Shown in pieces: positions 32,089 to 40,323 of a DNA stretch of 64,000 nucleotides. Numbering within the stretch: position 1 is the stretch's first letter; the number at the start of each line of letters is the position of its first letter. The position numbers were made by a program, and so were the translations under genes. The notes beneath the pieces were generated by a model. The model ran no database searches. It was not told the origin of the DNA and was given only the letters and a program-made list of their open reading frames with translations. Source of the DNA: Streptomyces liliifuscus (GTDB taxonomy: Bacteria > Actinomycetota > Actinomycetes > Streptomycetales > Streptomycetaceae); NCBI RefSeq assembly GCF_016598615.1, contig NZ_CP066831.1:4650001-4714000 (forward strand), in the 5' to 3' direction.

Positions 32089-32565
32089 ATGAATATACGC
32101 CGGGTCTCCTTCGACCACCCTGACGCCGTCAAGCTCAACGACCAGGTGCAGGCCGAGTACGCCGTGCGCTACGGGGACGAGGGTGACGTCACCCCGCTCG
32201 ACCCGTCGATGTTCGAGCCGCCGGTCGGCCTGTACCTGATGGCGTACGACGCCCAGGAGCGCCCGGTGGCCACGGGCGCCTGGCGCACCCAGGACGAGAA
32301 CGACGAGGGCTACTCGGACGGCGACGCCGAGCTGAAGCGCATGTACGTGATCGACGAGGCCCGGGGCAACGGGCTCGCCCGCCGCATCCTGGCGGCCCTG
32401 GAGGACGACGCCCGCGCGGCCGGCCGCGTCCGCATGGTCCTGGAGACCGGCAACAAGCAGCCCGAGGCCATCGCCCTCTACGCCTCCAGCGGCTACGAGC
32501 CGTGCGTCAAGTTCGGCCACTACCGCTTCCACGAGGACAGCCGCTGCTTCGCGAAGCTTCTGTGA
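32089..32565 (+). CDS. GNAT-family N-acetyltransferase
   Basis: A 158-aa acetyltransferase with the acetyl-CoA binding motif A (LKRMYVIDEARGNGLARRIL) and the closing strand IALYASSGYEPC. The ATG at 32089 stands 7 nt after TACAAT (32076-32081), a clear leaderless promoter; the in-frame ATG at 32080 overlaps that box and is unlikely. It diverges from xthA. The substrate is unknown. Confidence 0.88.
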   Translation: MNIRRVSFDHPDAVKLNDQVQAEYAVRYGDEGDVTPLDPSMFEPPVGLYLMAYDAQERPVATGAWRTQDENDEGYSDGDAELKRMYVIDEARGNGLARRILAALEDDARAAGRVRMVLETGNKQPEAIALYASSGYEPCVKFGHYRFHEDSRCFAKLL

Positions 32566-32637
32566 GGACTCCGGCCCGGCGTGCGCAGGGCCACTAGCCT
32601 GTCGTGATCATTCACAGCACTTCACGACAGGGGACCC

Positions 32638-33705
32638 ATGACTTCGCGCCGCCGCACGCCCGGACTTCTGCGAGCCGCAGTGCCCGTCACCGCCCTCGCA
32701 CTCGCCCTCACCGCGTGCTCCGACGGCGGAACCGAGGCGTCCGGCGCGGACGACAAGGGCGGCTCCTCCGCCACGGCGGGCGTCATCTCCCTCAAGTCGG
32801 CGCAGGCCGTCCTGCTCAACTACGCGAAGGTCAACAACGCGGCCAACGCGGCGCAGGCCCCGGACAGGACGGCCGAGGTGGAGGGCGGCGCCCTGCTCCA
32901 GCAGAGCCAGGCGACGTTCACCCAGTTCAAGGCGCTGCCGAAGGAGGAGCAGGCGAGCTTCAAGACGCCGTTCCACTACCCGGTCGAGGGTGCCCGCTTC
33001 TACATCCCCCGCAAGGGTTCGCCGCAGGTCTTCATGGTCGACACCCGGGTCACCGGCGAGGACATCGAGAAGGACCGCCGCCGTCTCCTGGTCTTCGAGC
33101 ACGTGAAGGACTACGAGAAGAGCAAGAACAAGGGCACCGAGTGGAAGGCGGTGTCGGTCGGCGAGGCCGACGGCAGGCTGCCGGCCGTCGCCCGTGACGA
33201 CGACGGCTTCGTCACGGTCCTCAAGGCCTCGGACACCGTCGGCAAGGTCAAGCTGGACGACCTGCGCGACCTGTCCAAGGACTTCTACGTCACGGGCGGC
33301 AAGAAGGCGGACGCGAGCTTCGTGAACACCGCGTCCGTGAAGGCCTGGAAGAAGTCGTACACGAACCGCGCCGCCTTCGACGACGGCTGCGTCGACGGCG
33401 AGTACGAGCCCGGCTTCACGGCGGCCGAGACGGCATACGGCCTGAAGACCGCCGACGGCGGCGCGCTCGCCCTCTACGACTTCGGCATCGACTACCGGAA
33501 CTGGCCGAAGGCCGAGGGCCCCCGCTGTGCCACCCAGCTGAACATCGACGACCTGCCCACGGTCACGGACATCTACCTGGACGGCAGGACCAGCACGAGC
33601 GGCCTCACCCGCACGAACTCCCTGATCACCATGGCCGTCGTCCCGGCGTCGGGCACGGACATCCGCGTCACGGGCCACCACCTGCAGCTGGTCAACGCGA
33701 AGTAG
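32638..33705 (+). CDS. secreted lipoprotein of unknown function
   Basis: A 355-aa exported protein. The N-terminus has an Arg-rich n-region, a hydrophobic core and a lipobox LTAC with Cys27, so it should be lipid-anchored to the outer face of the membrane. The mature part repeats a pattern of beta-rich segments and ends near two Cys (GCVDGEYEPG, GPRCATQLN) that may form a disulfide. I recognise no catalytic motif. ATG 32638 follows AGGGG. The gene stands alone and ends at a very strong terminator. Confidence 0.8.
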   Translation: MTSRRRTPGLLRAAVPVTALALALTACSDGGTEASGADDKGGSSATAGVISLKSAQAVLLNYAKVNNAANAAQAPDRTAEVEGGALLQQSQATFTQFKALPKEEQASFKTPFHYPVEGARFYIPRKGSPQVFMVDTRVTGEDIEKDRRRLLVFEHVKDYEKSKNKGTEWKAVSVGEADGRLPAVARDDDGFVTVLKASDTVGKVKLDDLRDLSKDFYVTGGKKADASFVNTASVKAWKKSYTNRAAFDDGCVDGEYEPGFTAAETAYGLKTADGGALALYDFGIDYRNWPKAEGPRCATQLNIDDLPTVTDIYLDGRTSTSGLTRTNSLITMAVVPASGTDIRVTGHHLQLVNAK

Positions 33706-33731
33706 CGAACCGGGCCGAGCGGCGAACGCGT

Positions 33732-33766
33732 CGGAGCCCCAGTCGGTGATACCGACTGGGGCTCCG
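33732..33766. terminator. 16-bp perfect hairpin between the lipoprotein gene and tRNA-Ala
   Basis: CGGAGCCCCAGTCGGT (33732-33747), loop GAT, then the exact complement (33751-33766). It separates convergent transcription units and probably ends both. Confidence 0.85.
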
Positions 33767-33775
33767 ATCTGTGCG

Positions 33776-33849
33776 TGGACCTGTGGGGATTTGAACCCCA
33801 GACCCCCTCGATGCGAACGAGGTGCGCTACCAGACTGCGCCACAGGCCC
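33776..33849 (-). tRNA. tRNA-Ala (anticodon CGC)
   Basis: A 74-nt cloverleaf. The acceptor stem pairs GGGCCTG (5' end at 33849) with CAGGTCC (one G-T pair), discriminator A at 33776. The D arm GCGCAGTCTGGTAGCGC, the anticodon stem CCTCG/CGAGG with loop TTCGCAT (anticodon CGC, 33813-33815) and the T arm GGGTTCAAATCCC are all standard. CCA is not encoded. TAGAGT (complement of 33864-33869) is a possible -10 box. It decodes GCG alanine codons. Confidence 0.96.
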
Positions 33850-33920
33850 TTGCAACGAGTGAAACTCTAGCATCCCGGTCAGGGTGCTTGGAAATCCGTT
33901 CCCGGGCCCTCACCCGCTGG

Positions 33921-33950
33921 TCAGGAGCGGGCCCATGGCGGGGCTCCTGA
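33921..33950 (-). terminator. hairpin downstream of sepX
   Basis: TCAGGAGC (33921-33928) pairs with GCTCCTGA (33943-33950), just past the sepX stop codon and before the tRNA promoter. Confidence 0.55.
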
Positions 33951-33957
33951 GACATCG

Positions 33958-35361
33958 TCACTCGTTGGCCGCGCGCGGCCTGTCGCCGTCCTCGTACTGG
34001 TCGAAGAGGGGCGTGCGGCCACGTTCACGGGCGCGCCGGGCCGAGGCCGCGCGCCGGGCGTCCGCGGCGCTGCCCGACGCGTCGTCCGCGTCATCGGCGC
34101 CAGACTCGCCGAACTCCTCCCCCGCCTCGGCCGTCGAACTGTCGGCGTTCGGTTCGACCGTGCTGGACCTGGCCGAGCTCCAGGCGTCGGGTCCGCCCAG
34201 GTCGACGTCGGACGTGGCGCGCGGGGCGACCGGCGCGGTCACGTACGTCGGCAGCGGGACCGGGACGGGGTCCCAGCTGTCGCCGCCGGAGGGGCCGCTG
34301 CGGCGCTCACGCTGCTGGTCGACCCACTCGGCGTGGTCGGTCTGCTCGACGAGGGCACGACGGTCGGCGGCGAGCGCGGACAGACCGGGATCGGTGTCGG
34401 CCTCGGGTCCGTCCTCCGGCTCGTCCGCGGCACCCGGGTCGGCGGGCGGCCGCCGCCTGGGCTGCCGCTCCCGCAGCCGCTGCGCCGCGACCTCGGCCCG
34501 CCTGCGGTCCATCACGTAGGTGAAGCGCCGACGCTCCTGGGAGCGCAGATAGGCGATGTAGACGCTCAGCATCACCGCGGGCACGCCGGGCGCCCACAGG
34601 AACGCGAGCCCGCCGACCGCCGCGACGACCGCGCCGAGCGTGAAGGCCATGAAGAGCATCATCGTCGTACGCCGCCGGCGCGCGAGCACCTTCGAGCGCC
34701 GGGCGCGCGCCGCGGCCTCCGCGGCCGCGGCCCGCCTCGCGGGGGACGACGCGGAGCCGGCGGAGCCGGACGACGCGGACGCTCCGTTCGACGACGGCTT
34801 GCCGCCCTGCCGGGGCACCGGTCGCCCGTCCGCCGCACGGCCGGATTTCGCCGCGGGATGGGCGGCGCCGGCCGGGGAGCCGGGCTTCGGCACCGCCGCG
34901 GACACCTGTCTCGACGCCTGCCGCGCCGCCTGTGCCGATGCGTGTTTCGAGGCCTGCTTGGGCGCCTGCTTCGATGCGGGCTGCACCTGCGCCTGCCCCT
35001 CGGACCGCGCTTCGTCCCGCACGTCCCGACCGTCACGCACGTCTCGTGCATCCCGTGCGTCGTCGACGTCGGCCCGTGCCTCGCGACGCGTCGGAGGCAT
35101 GGCGAAGGCCCGGACGTCCACCGAGTCGGTGACGCCGTCCGGGTCGGCGTGGTGCTCCCCCTCTTCGGCGGAGCGCGCCCGCAGGTCCTTGGCGTACCGG
35201 CGCTCCATGCCCGCCCGGCCGGACAGAAGCCGGATGGCGGTGCTGAAGCGTTCCGTCGGACGGGCCTCATTCAGCTCGTCCTGCCTACGGAGCCACATAG
35301 GCACCAAGTAGGCGGCCCAGGCCCCGACAATGACTGCGTAGATGAGGCCGCTGCTGCTCAC
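33958..35361 (-). CDS. sepX: membrane-associated division protein, SepX/GlpR-like
   Basis: A 467-aa protein starting VSSSGLIYAVIVGAWAAYLVP, one membrane helix followed at once by MWLRRQDELNEARPTERFSTAIRLL, the conserved N-terminal block I associate with actinobacterial GlpR/SepX. A long disordered, Lys/Gln/Ala-rich region (about 100-220) leads to two further helices (MMLFMAFTLGAVVAAVGGLAFLWAPGVPAVML) and an acidic cytoplasmic tail. SepX is reported to support hyphal septation, and GlpR to be a membrane receptor for a gephyrin-like MoeA; that partner is encoded 2 kb upstream. GTG 35361 has TACCGT (complement of 35369-35374) ending 7 nt before it, so it is probably leaderless. The name is from memory of the family. 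Confidence 0.75.
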   Translation of the reverse strand: MSSSGLIYAVIVGAWAAYLVPMWLRRQDELNEARPTERFSTAIRLLSGRAGMERRYAKDLRARSAEEGEHHADPDGVTDSVDVRAFAMPPTRREARADVDDARDARDVRDGRDVRDEARSEGQAQVQPASKQAPKQASKHASAQAARQASRQVSAAVPKPGSPAGAAHPAAKSGRAADGRPVPRQGGKPSSNGASASSGSAGSASSPARRAAAAEAAARARRSKVLARRRRTTMMLFMAFTLGAVVAAVGGLAFLWAPGVPAVMLSVYIAYLRSQERRRFTYVMDRRRAEVAAQRLRERQPRRRPPADPGAADEPEDGPEADTDPGLSALAADRRALVEQTDHAEWVDQQRERRSGPSGGDSWDPVPVPLPTYVTAPVAPRATSDVDLGGPDAWSSARSSTVEPNADSSTAEAGEEFGESGADDADDASGSAADARRAASARRARERGRTPLFDQYEDGDRPRAANE

Positions 35362-35538
35362 GCCTCACACGGTAGAGGGGTTTGCGTGAGGCCATCTGCC
35401 AATTGAGCCGGTGTGTCGCACGATCTGGCTGATATTTCGAGCTTTTTTTGTGACCGATGCGATCAGCAGGCCGCCGGGAGCGCGAAATTAATGCCCGAGG
35501 ATGGTCGATCGCCGATCATTTTCGAACACTCATTTCAT

Positions 35539-36168
35539 TTACGCGGTGTTCCGGGGCGTGTCCCGCGGTGAGTTTTCGGACGTGTTCCGCGAGCGTGTCC
35601 GGCGCCAGCGGGCCAGCAGTCCCTCGGGCACCTCTTCGGCCGTGAGCGCGAAGACGAGGTGGTCACGCCAGGCGCCGTCGATGTGGAGATAGCGCGGCCG
35701 AAGGCCTTCGTCACGGAATCCGAGTTTCTCCACGACCCGTCGGCTCGGCCCGTTCTCGGGCCGAATGCAGACCTCGATGCGGTGCAGACCAACGGTTCGG
35801 AAGCAGTGGTCGGACGCGAGCGCCACGGCCGTGGGCATCACTCCGCGACCGGCGACCGCCTCGTCCACCCAGTAGCCGATATGGCCCGAGCACATCGAGC
35901 CCCAGGTGATTCCGGCGACCGTCAACTGCCCGACGAGCCGCCCCTGGTACTCGATGACGAACGGCAGCATCCGCCCCGAGTTCGCCTCGGCGCGCAGATG
36001 CCGGACCATCTGGCGATAGGTCGGCCGGTGGGCGATCGGCCCGCTCGGCGTGGGCGGCGGAATGGTCGCCTCCCAGGGGCGCAGCCAGTCCCGGTTGCGG
36101 CGGTTCACATCGCGCCAGGCCCGCTGGTCGCGCAGCTTTATGGGCCGGAGGACCACATCGCCGTCCAC
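35539..36168 (-). CDS. GNAT-family acetyltransferase, RimJ/RimL type
   Basis: A 209-aa N-acetyltransferase of the type that acetylates ribosomal proteins or other N-termini. Characteristic parts are LRPIKLRDQRAW, IGYWVDEAVAGRGVMPTAVAL (acetyl-CoA loop), HRIEVCIRPENGPSRRVVEKLGFRDEG and YLHIDGAWRDHLVFAL. The start is unclear: GTG 36168 has no ribosome site, while CTG at 36198 is in frame, follows GGGGGTG, and overlaps the stop codon of the upstream moaB-like gene. It ends the galU-moeA-moaC-moaB run, and the following 177-nt AT-richer gap leads to sepX. Confidence 0.85.
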   Translation of the reverse strand: MDGDVVLRPIKLRDQRAWRDVNRRNRDWLRPWEATIPPPTPSGPIAHRPTYRQMVRHLRAEANSGRMLPFVIEYQGRLVGQLTVAGITWGSMCSGHIGYWVDEAVAGRGVMPTAVALASDHCFRTVGLHRIEVCIRPENGPSRRVVEKLGFRDEGLRPRYLHIDGAWRDHLVFALTAEEVPEGLLARWRRTRSRNTSENSPRDTPRNTA

Positions 36169-36194
36169 CAGCTCGACCGGCCAGGATGGGCTGT

Positions 36195-36752
36195 TCAGCT
36201 CACACCCCCACTGCCGCCGGGTCTGGGGTGGTCGCCGCCGCGGATCTGCTCGACGGCGTGGATCAGGAGGGGTTCGAGGACGGCGAGACCGTCCCGCACC
36301 CCGCCCGTGGAACCCGGAAGGTTCACGATCAGCGTCCTCTCCGCGACCCCGGCGAGCCCCCGGGAGAGCGCCGCCGTCGGCACCTTCTCTCTTCCGAACG
36401 CCCTGATGGCCTCGGGAATGCCCGGCACCTCGTACGTGATCAGCTTCCGCGTGGCCTCGGGGGTGCGGTCGGTGGGTGAGATGCCCGTGCCGCCGGTGGT
36501 CACGATGACGTCGTACCCGGCCGTGACGCCCACCCGCAGGGCGTTCTCGACGGGGTCCCCGTCGGGGACCACCCAGGGCCCGTCGACCGCGAAGCCGAAC
36601 TTCAGGAGCCCCTCCGCGATCAGGGGCCCGCCCCTGTCCTCGTAGACACCCGCCGCCGCCCGGTTGGAGGCCGTCACGACGAGCGCGCTGTACGGGGCGG
36701 TCAGGGCGCCGCCGATCGGCGGCTCGGCAGGTGCCGCCGGGGTCGCCGTCAT
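36195..36752 (-). CDS. moaB: molybdopterin-binding protein MoaB/Mog
   Basis: A 185-aa enzyme of the MogA/MoaB fold that adenylylates molybdopterin. The core strand YSALVVTASNRAAAG, the VTTGGTGISPTDRTPEA loop and NLPGSTGGVRDGL near the end are family hallmarks. The ATG at 36752 overlaps the moaC stop by four bases (ATGA). Confidence 0.9.
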   Translation of the reverse strand: MTATPAAPAEPPIGGALTAPYSALVVTASNRAAAGVYEDRGGPLIAEGLLKFGFAVDGPWVVPDGDPVENALRVGVTAGYDVIVTTGGTGISPTDRTPEATRKLITYEVPGIPEAIRAFGREKVPTAALSRGLAGVAERTLIVNLPGSTGGVRDGLAVLEPLLIHAVEQIRGGDHPRPGGSGGVS

Positions 36753-37228
36753 GCCCGGCTCCAGTCGCCCGACTTGCCGCCCGTCTTCTCCTCCACGCGC
36801 ACGTCCGTGATGACCGCCCCCTTGTCGACCGCCTTGACCATGTCGATCACGGTGAGAGCCGCGACGGTGACCGCGGTGAGGGCCTCCATCTCGACGCCCG
36901 TGCGGTCGGTGGTCTTCACGGTGGCCAGGATCTCGACGGCGTCGTCCGCGACCGACAGATCAAGCTTGACACCCGACACCGACAAAGGGTGACAGAGCGG
37001 GATCAGATCGGGGGTGCGCTTGGCGCCCATGATGCCCGCGATGCGCGCGGTGGCGAGGGCGTCGCCCTTGGGGACCCCCTCGCCGCGCAGCAACTCGATC
37101 ACGCGGGGCGAGACGAGGACGCGACCGCTCGCGCGGGCCGTGCGGGCGGTCACGTCCTTCTCGGACACATCCACCATGCGGGCTGCGCCCGCCTCGTCGA
37201 TGTGGGTCAGTCGGTCCTGCGTACTCAT
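36749..37228 (-). CDS. moaC: cyclic pyranopterin monophosphate synthase MoaC
   Basis: A 159-aa enzyme of the second half of pyranopterin formation. It has the MVDVSEKDVTAR start, the active-site segment IPLCHPLSVSGVKLD and TDRTGVEMEALTAVTVAALTVIDMVKAVDK with the catalytic Asp/Lys. ATG 37228 is used; its ribosome site is weak, and an in-frame GTG upstream at 37270 cannot be excluded. Sits between moeA/glp and moaB. Confidence 0.92.
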   Translation of the reverse strand: MSTQDRLTHIDEAGAARMVDVSEKDVTARTARASGRVLVSPRVIELLRGEGVPKGDALATARIAGIMGAKRTPDLIPLCHPLSVSGVKLDLSVADDAVEILATVKTTDRTGVEMEALTAVTVAALTVIDMVKAVDKGAVITDVRVEEKTGGKSGDWSRA

Positions 37229-37291
37229 GATGGCTGGGGCGCTCCCGGTCGGGCCTGTTGTGCGCGACACGGTACCCCCAAGTCGGGGCCT

Positions 37292-38614
37292 TCAGCCGAG
37301 GAGGACCACGTCGACCTCGGTGCCGGGCTCCACGGACTCGTCGGACTCGGGGACGACGATCAGCGCGTTCGCGTGCGCGAGGGCCGCGATCAGGTGGGAT
37401 CCGGCACCGCCGACGGGGGTGACCTCCCCGTCCGCGTACCGTCCGCGCAGGAATTGACGGCGTCCGGCGGGCGAGGTCAGCGCCTTGTCCGTACGCAGGG
37501 TCGCCCTGGTCATGGACCGGTGGACGTCCTCGACGCCCATCAGCGTGCGGATCGCGGGGCGCACGAACAGCTCGAAGGACACGTACGACGACACGGGGTT
37601 GCCCGGGAGCGCGAGCAGCGGGGTGTGGTCGGGGCCGATGGAGCCGAAGCCCTGGGGCTTTCCGGGCTGCATGGCGAGCTTGCGGAACTCGATGCCGCTG
37701 CCCTCCTCGTCCTCGTCGCCGACGGAGGACAGGGCCTCCTTGACGACGTCGTACGCGCCGACGCTGACGCCGCCCGTGGTGACCACGAGGTCGGCGCGGA
37801 TGAGCTGGTCCTCGATGGTGGCGCGGAGTGTCTCGGCGTCGTCGGCGACCGCGCCCACGCGGTAGGCGATCGCGCCGGCGTCACGGGCGGCGGCGCACAG
37901 CGCGAAGCTGTTGGAGTCGTAGATCTGGCCGGTGCCCAACTGCTCGTCGGGCTGGACCAGTTCGCTGCCGGTGGACATGACGACCACACGCGGGCGCGGG
38001 CGCACCCGGACGGTTCCCCGGCCGATCGCGGCGAGCAGGCCGATCTGCGGCGGGCCGAGGACCGTGCCCGCGGAGAGGGCGCGGTCGCCGGCCTTCACAT
38101 CGCTGCCCTTGGCGCGCACGTGCGCGCGTGCCGGTGCCGAGCGGTGGACGTGGACCTGGCCGGAGGCGCCCTCGGGGGACGCGCTGCGGGCACGCATCCC
38201 GGAGACGGGGCCCTCGCCCAGGCCGCCGTCGGTCCACTCCACGGGGACGACGGCCTCGGCGCCGGGCGGCAGCGGGGCGCCCGTCATGATGCGGGCGGCC
38301 TGGCCGGGTCCCACGTGGAGCAGCTCGGACTCGCCCGCCGCGACGTCACCGACGACCGTGAGCACGGCCGGGTACTCCTCGCTCGCGCCCGCGACATCGG
38401 CGACCCGGACCGCGTACCCGTCCATCGAGCTGTTGTCGAACGGCGGCAGGGAGACCGGCACCGTGACGTCCTCGACCAGGACGCAGCCCTGGGCGTCGAG
38501 GAGCTGCAGCTCGATGGCTTCGAGGGGGCGGACGGTCGCGAGGATGTCCTCCAGGTGCTCGGACACCGACCAGAGGTGGTCCTGGCCGGTGACGCGGGTA
38601 GCGGCGCTGCTCAA
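37292..38614 (-). CDS. moeA: molybdopterin molybdotransferase MoeA / gephyrin-like protein (Glp)
   Basis: A 440-aa MoeA-family protein that in its enzymatic form inserts molybdate into adenylylated molybdopterin. It shows the domain order and motifs PPFDNSSMDGYAVR, RIMTGAPLPPGAEAVVPVE, VVVMSTGSELV, VTTGGVSVGAYDVVKE, KPQGFG and LPGNPVSS. The start is TTG 38614, with GAGGAG upstream and the galU stop only four bases before. Actinobacteria often carry a MoeA copy (Glp) that works in cell division with the membrane protein GlpR/SepX; the position beside sepX and galU suggests this is that copy. Whether it also serves cofactor synthesis cannot be told. Confidence 0.9.
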   Translation of the reverse strand: MSSAATRVTGQDHLWSVSEHLEDILATVRPLEAIELQLLDAQGCVLVEDVTVPVSLPPFDNSSMDGYAVRVADVAGASEEYPAVLTVVGDVAAGESELLHVGPGQAARIMTGAPLPPGAEAVVPVEWTDGGLGEGPVSGMRARSASPEGASGQVHVHRSAPARAHVRAKGSDVKAGDRALSAGTVLGPPQIGLLAAIGRGTVRVRPRPRVVVMSTGSELVQPDEQLGTGQIYDSNSFALCAAARDAGAIAYRVGAVADDAETLRATIEDQLIRADLVVTTGGVSVGAYDVVKEALSSVGDEDEEGSGIEFRKLAMQPGKPQGFGSIGPDHTPLLALPGNPVSSYVSFELFVRPAIRTLMGVEDVHRSMTRATLRTDKALTSPAGRRQFLRGRYADGEVTPVGGAGSHLIAALAHANALIVVPESDESVEPGTEVDVVLLG

Positions 38615-38618
38615 ATTG

Positions 38619-39521
38619 CTACATCTCCTCGGTGACGTAACTACGAAGCCAGGTCCGGAAGTCCGGGCCCAGGTCTTCACGTTCGCACGCGAGTCTGACA
38701 ATGGCACGCAGGTAGTCGCCGCGGTCGCCGGTGTCATAGCGGCGGCCCTTGAAGATCACGCCGTGCACCGGGCCGCCGACCTTCTCGTCGGCGGCGAGCT
38801 GCTGGAGGGCGTCGGTGAGCTGGATCTCGCCGCCGCGGCCCGGCTCGGTCTTTCGCAGTATGTCGAAGACGTGGGGGTCGAGGACGTAGCGGCCGATGAT
38901 CGCGTAGTTGCTCGGGGCATCCGCGGCGGCCGGCTTCTCGACGAGGTCGTGGACCTTGACGACGTCACTGTCGTCGGTGAGGTCGACGGCCGCGCAGCCG
39001 TAGAGGTGGATCTGCTCGGGCGCGACCTCCATGAGGGCGATCACGCTGCCGCCGTACTGCTCGTGGACGTCGACCATGCGCTTGAGCAGCGGGTCGCGCG
39101 GGTCGATCAGGTCGTCGCCGAGGAGCACCGCGAAGGGCTCGTGGCCGACGTGCGGGGCGGCGCAGAGCACGGCGTGGCCGAGGCCCTTGGGGTCGCCCTG
39201 GCGAACGTAGTGCATGGTGGCGAGGTCGCTGGACTCCTGCACCTTGGCGAGCCGGTCGGCGTCGCCCTTCTTCTGAAGGGCCGATTCCAGCTCGTAGTTG
39301 CGGTCGAAGTGGTCCTCGAGGGGGCGCTTGTTGCGGCCCGTGATCATGAGGACGTCATCGAGGCCCGCGGACGCGGCCTCCTCGACCACGTACTGGATCG
39401 CCGGCTTGTCGACGACCGGCAGCATCTCCTTGGGAGTGGCTTTGGTGGCCGGCAGGAACCGGGTGCCGAGGCCTGCTGCGGGGATGACAGCCTTGCTGAT
39501 CCTGGGGTGTGCCTGAGTCAT
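38619..39521 (-). CDS. galU: UTP--glucose-1-phosphate uridylyltransferase GalU
   Basis: A 300-aa nucleotidyltransferase that makes UDP-glucose for cell-wall and storage polymers. The signature AVIPAAGLGTRFLPATKATPKEMLPVVDKP is intact, followed by FAVLLGDDLI, VEKP and the catalytic GRRYDTGDRGDYL. ATG 39521 is preceded by TATGGT (complement of 39529-39534) at 7 nt, so the operon probably starts with a leaderless message. First gene of the galU-moeA-moaC-moaB-rimJ run; divergent from the folate gene. Confidence 0.94.
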   Translation of the reverse strand: MTQAHPRISKAVIPAAGLGTRFLPATKATPKEMLPVVDKPAIQYVVEEAASAGLDDVLMITGRNKRPLEDHFDRNYELESALQKKGDADRLAKVQESSDLATMHYVRQGDPKGLGHAVLCAAPHVGHEPFAVLLGDDLIDPRDPLLKRMVDVHEQYGGSVIALMEVAPEQIHLYGCAAVDLTDDSDVVKVHDLVEKPAAADAPSNYAIIGRYVLDPHVFDILRKTEPGRGGEIQLTDALQQLAADEKVGGPVHGVIFKGRRYDTGDRGDYLRAIVRLACEREDLGPDFRTWLRSYVTEEM

Positions 39522-39615
39522 GCCCGACACCATATCCGGTGCCTTTGTATGGAATCTGTGGCTCCGGTTAATTCGCTCTCATATGAGCGCATTATGAAGG
39601 GTACGGAACAAGCCT

Positions 39616-40242
39616 ATGAGCCACCTGGGACCCGAACCCGAGTCTGGCAAGCGAGTGTTGCGGCGAGAGTTCCTCACGGTGAGAAGCCGGTATACGGCCG
39701 ATGACGTGCGGGAAACCGGGGCCGCACTCGCCACCCGCGCCCTGGAGCTGCCCGAACTGGCGCACGCGCGCACCGTGGCAGCTTACGTGTCCGTGGGGAG
39801 CGAACCGGGCACCCGTGCGCTCCTCGACGCACTCCACGCGCGCGGCGTGCGCGTCCTGCTCCCGGCGCTCCTCACGGACAACGACCTGGACTGGGGCGCG
39901 TACGCCGGAGAGGGCTCGCTGGTCTCCGTACAACACCGGGGAAAGATGGCCCTCCTGGAGCCCGCGGGCGAGCGCCTGGGCCCGGACGCCGTGCTCGCGG
40001 CCGACGCCGTGCTGCTGCCCGGCCTGGCCGTGGACGCGCGCGGGATGCGGCTCGGCCGCGGCGGCGGATCGTACGACCGGGTCCTGGCGCGACTCGACCG
40101 CGCGGGCGCTGATCCGGCCCTCGTGGTGCTGCTGTACGACTCCGAAGTGGTCGACCGCGTCCCCGAGGAGCCGCACGACCGGCCCGTGCACGCGGTGGTG
40201 ACCCCTTCGGGAGTGCACCGCTTCCGCCGGCCCTCTCCGTAG
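39616..40242 (+). CDS. 5-formyltetrahydrofolate cyclo-ligase
   Basis: A 208-aa ATP-dependent enzyme (MTHFS) that converts 5-formyl-THF to 5,10-methenyl-THF. It shows the early KRVLRREFLTVRSRY helix, AYVSVGSEPGTRALLDAL and the phosphate-binding LGRGGGSYDRVLARL motif. ATG 39616 has only a weak GGAA upstream. It diverges from galU; the 94-nt gap holds the palindrome CTCATATGAG (39578-39587). Confidence 0.93.
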   Translation: MSHLGPEPESGKRVLRREFLTVRSRYTADDVRETGAALATRALELPELAHARTVAAYVSVGSEPGTRALLDALHARGVRVLLPALLTDNDLDWGAYAGEGSLVSVQHRGKMALLEPAGERLGPDAVLAADAVLLPGLAVDARGMRLGRGGGSYDRVLARLDRAGADPALVVLLYDSEVVDRVPEEPHDRPVHAVVTPSGVHRFRRPSP

Positions 40243-40277
40243 AGGCCCCTTCGCGTCCGTAGGGGCCCGTTGTGCGA

Positions 40278-40311
40278 AACGGCCCTCCACGCGCGTGCGT
40301 GGAGGGCCGTT
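40278..40311. terminator. 15-bp hairpin between convergent folate and acylase genes
   Basis: AACGGCCCTCCACGC (40278-40292), loop GCGT, then the exact complement (40297-40311), followed by TCTC. Likely terminates both genes. Confidence 0.8.
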
Positions 40312-40323
40312 CTCAGATGGCGC

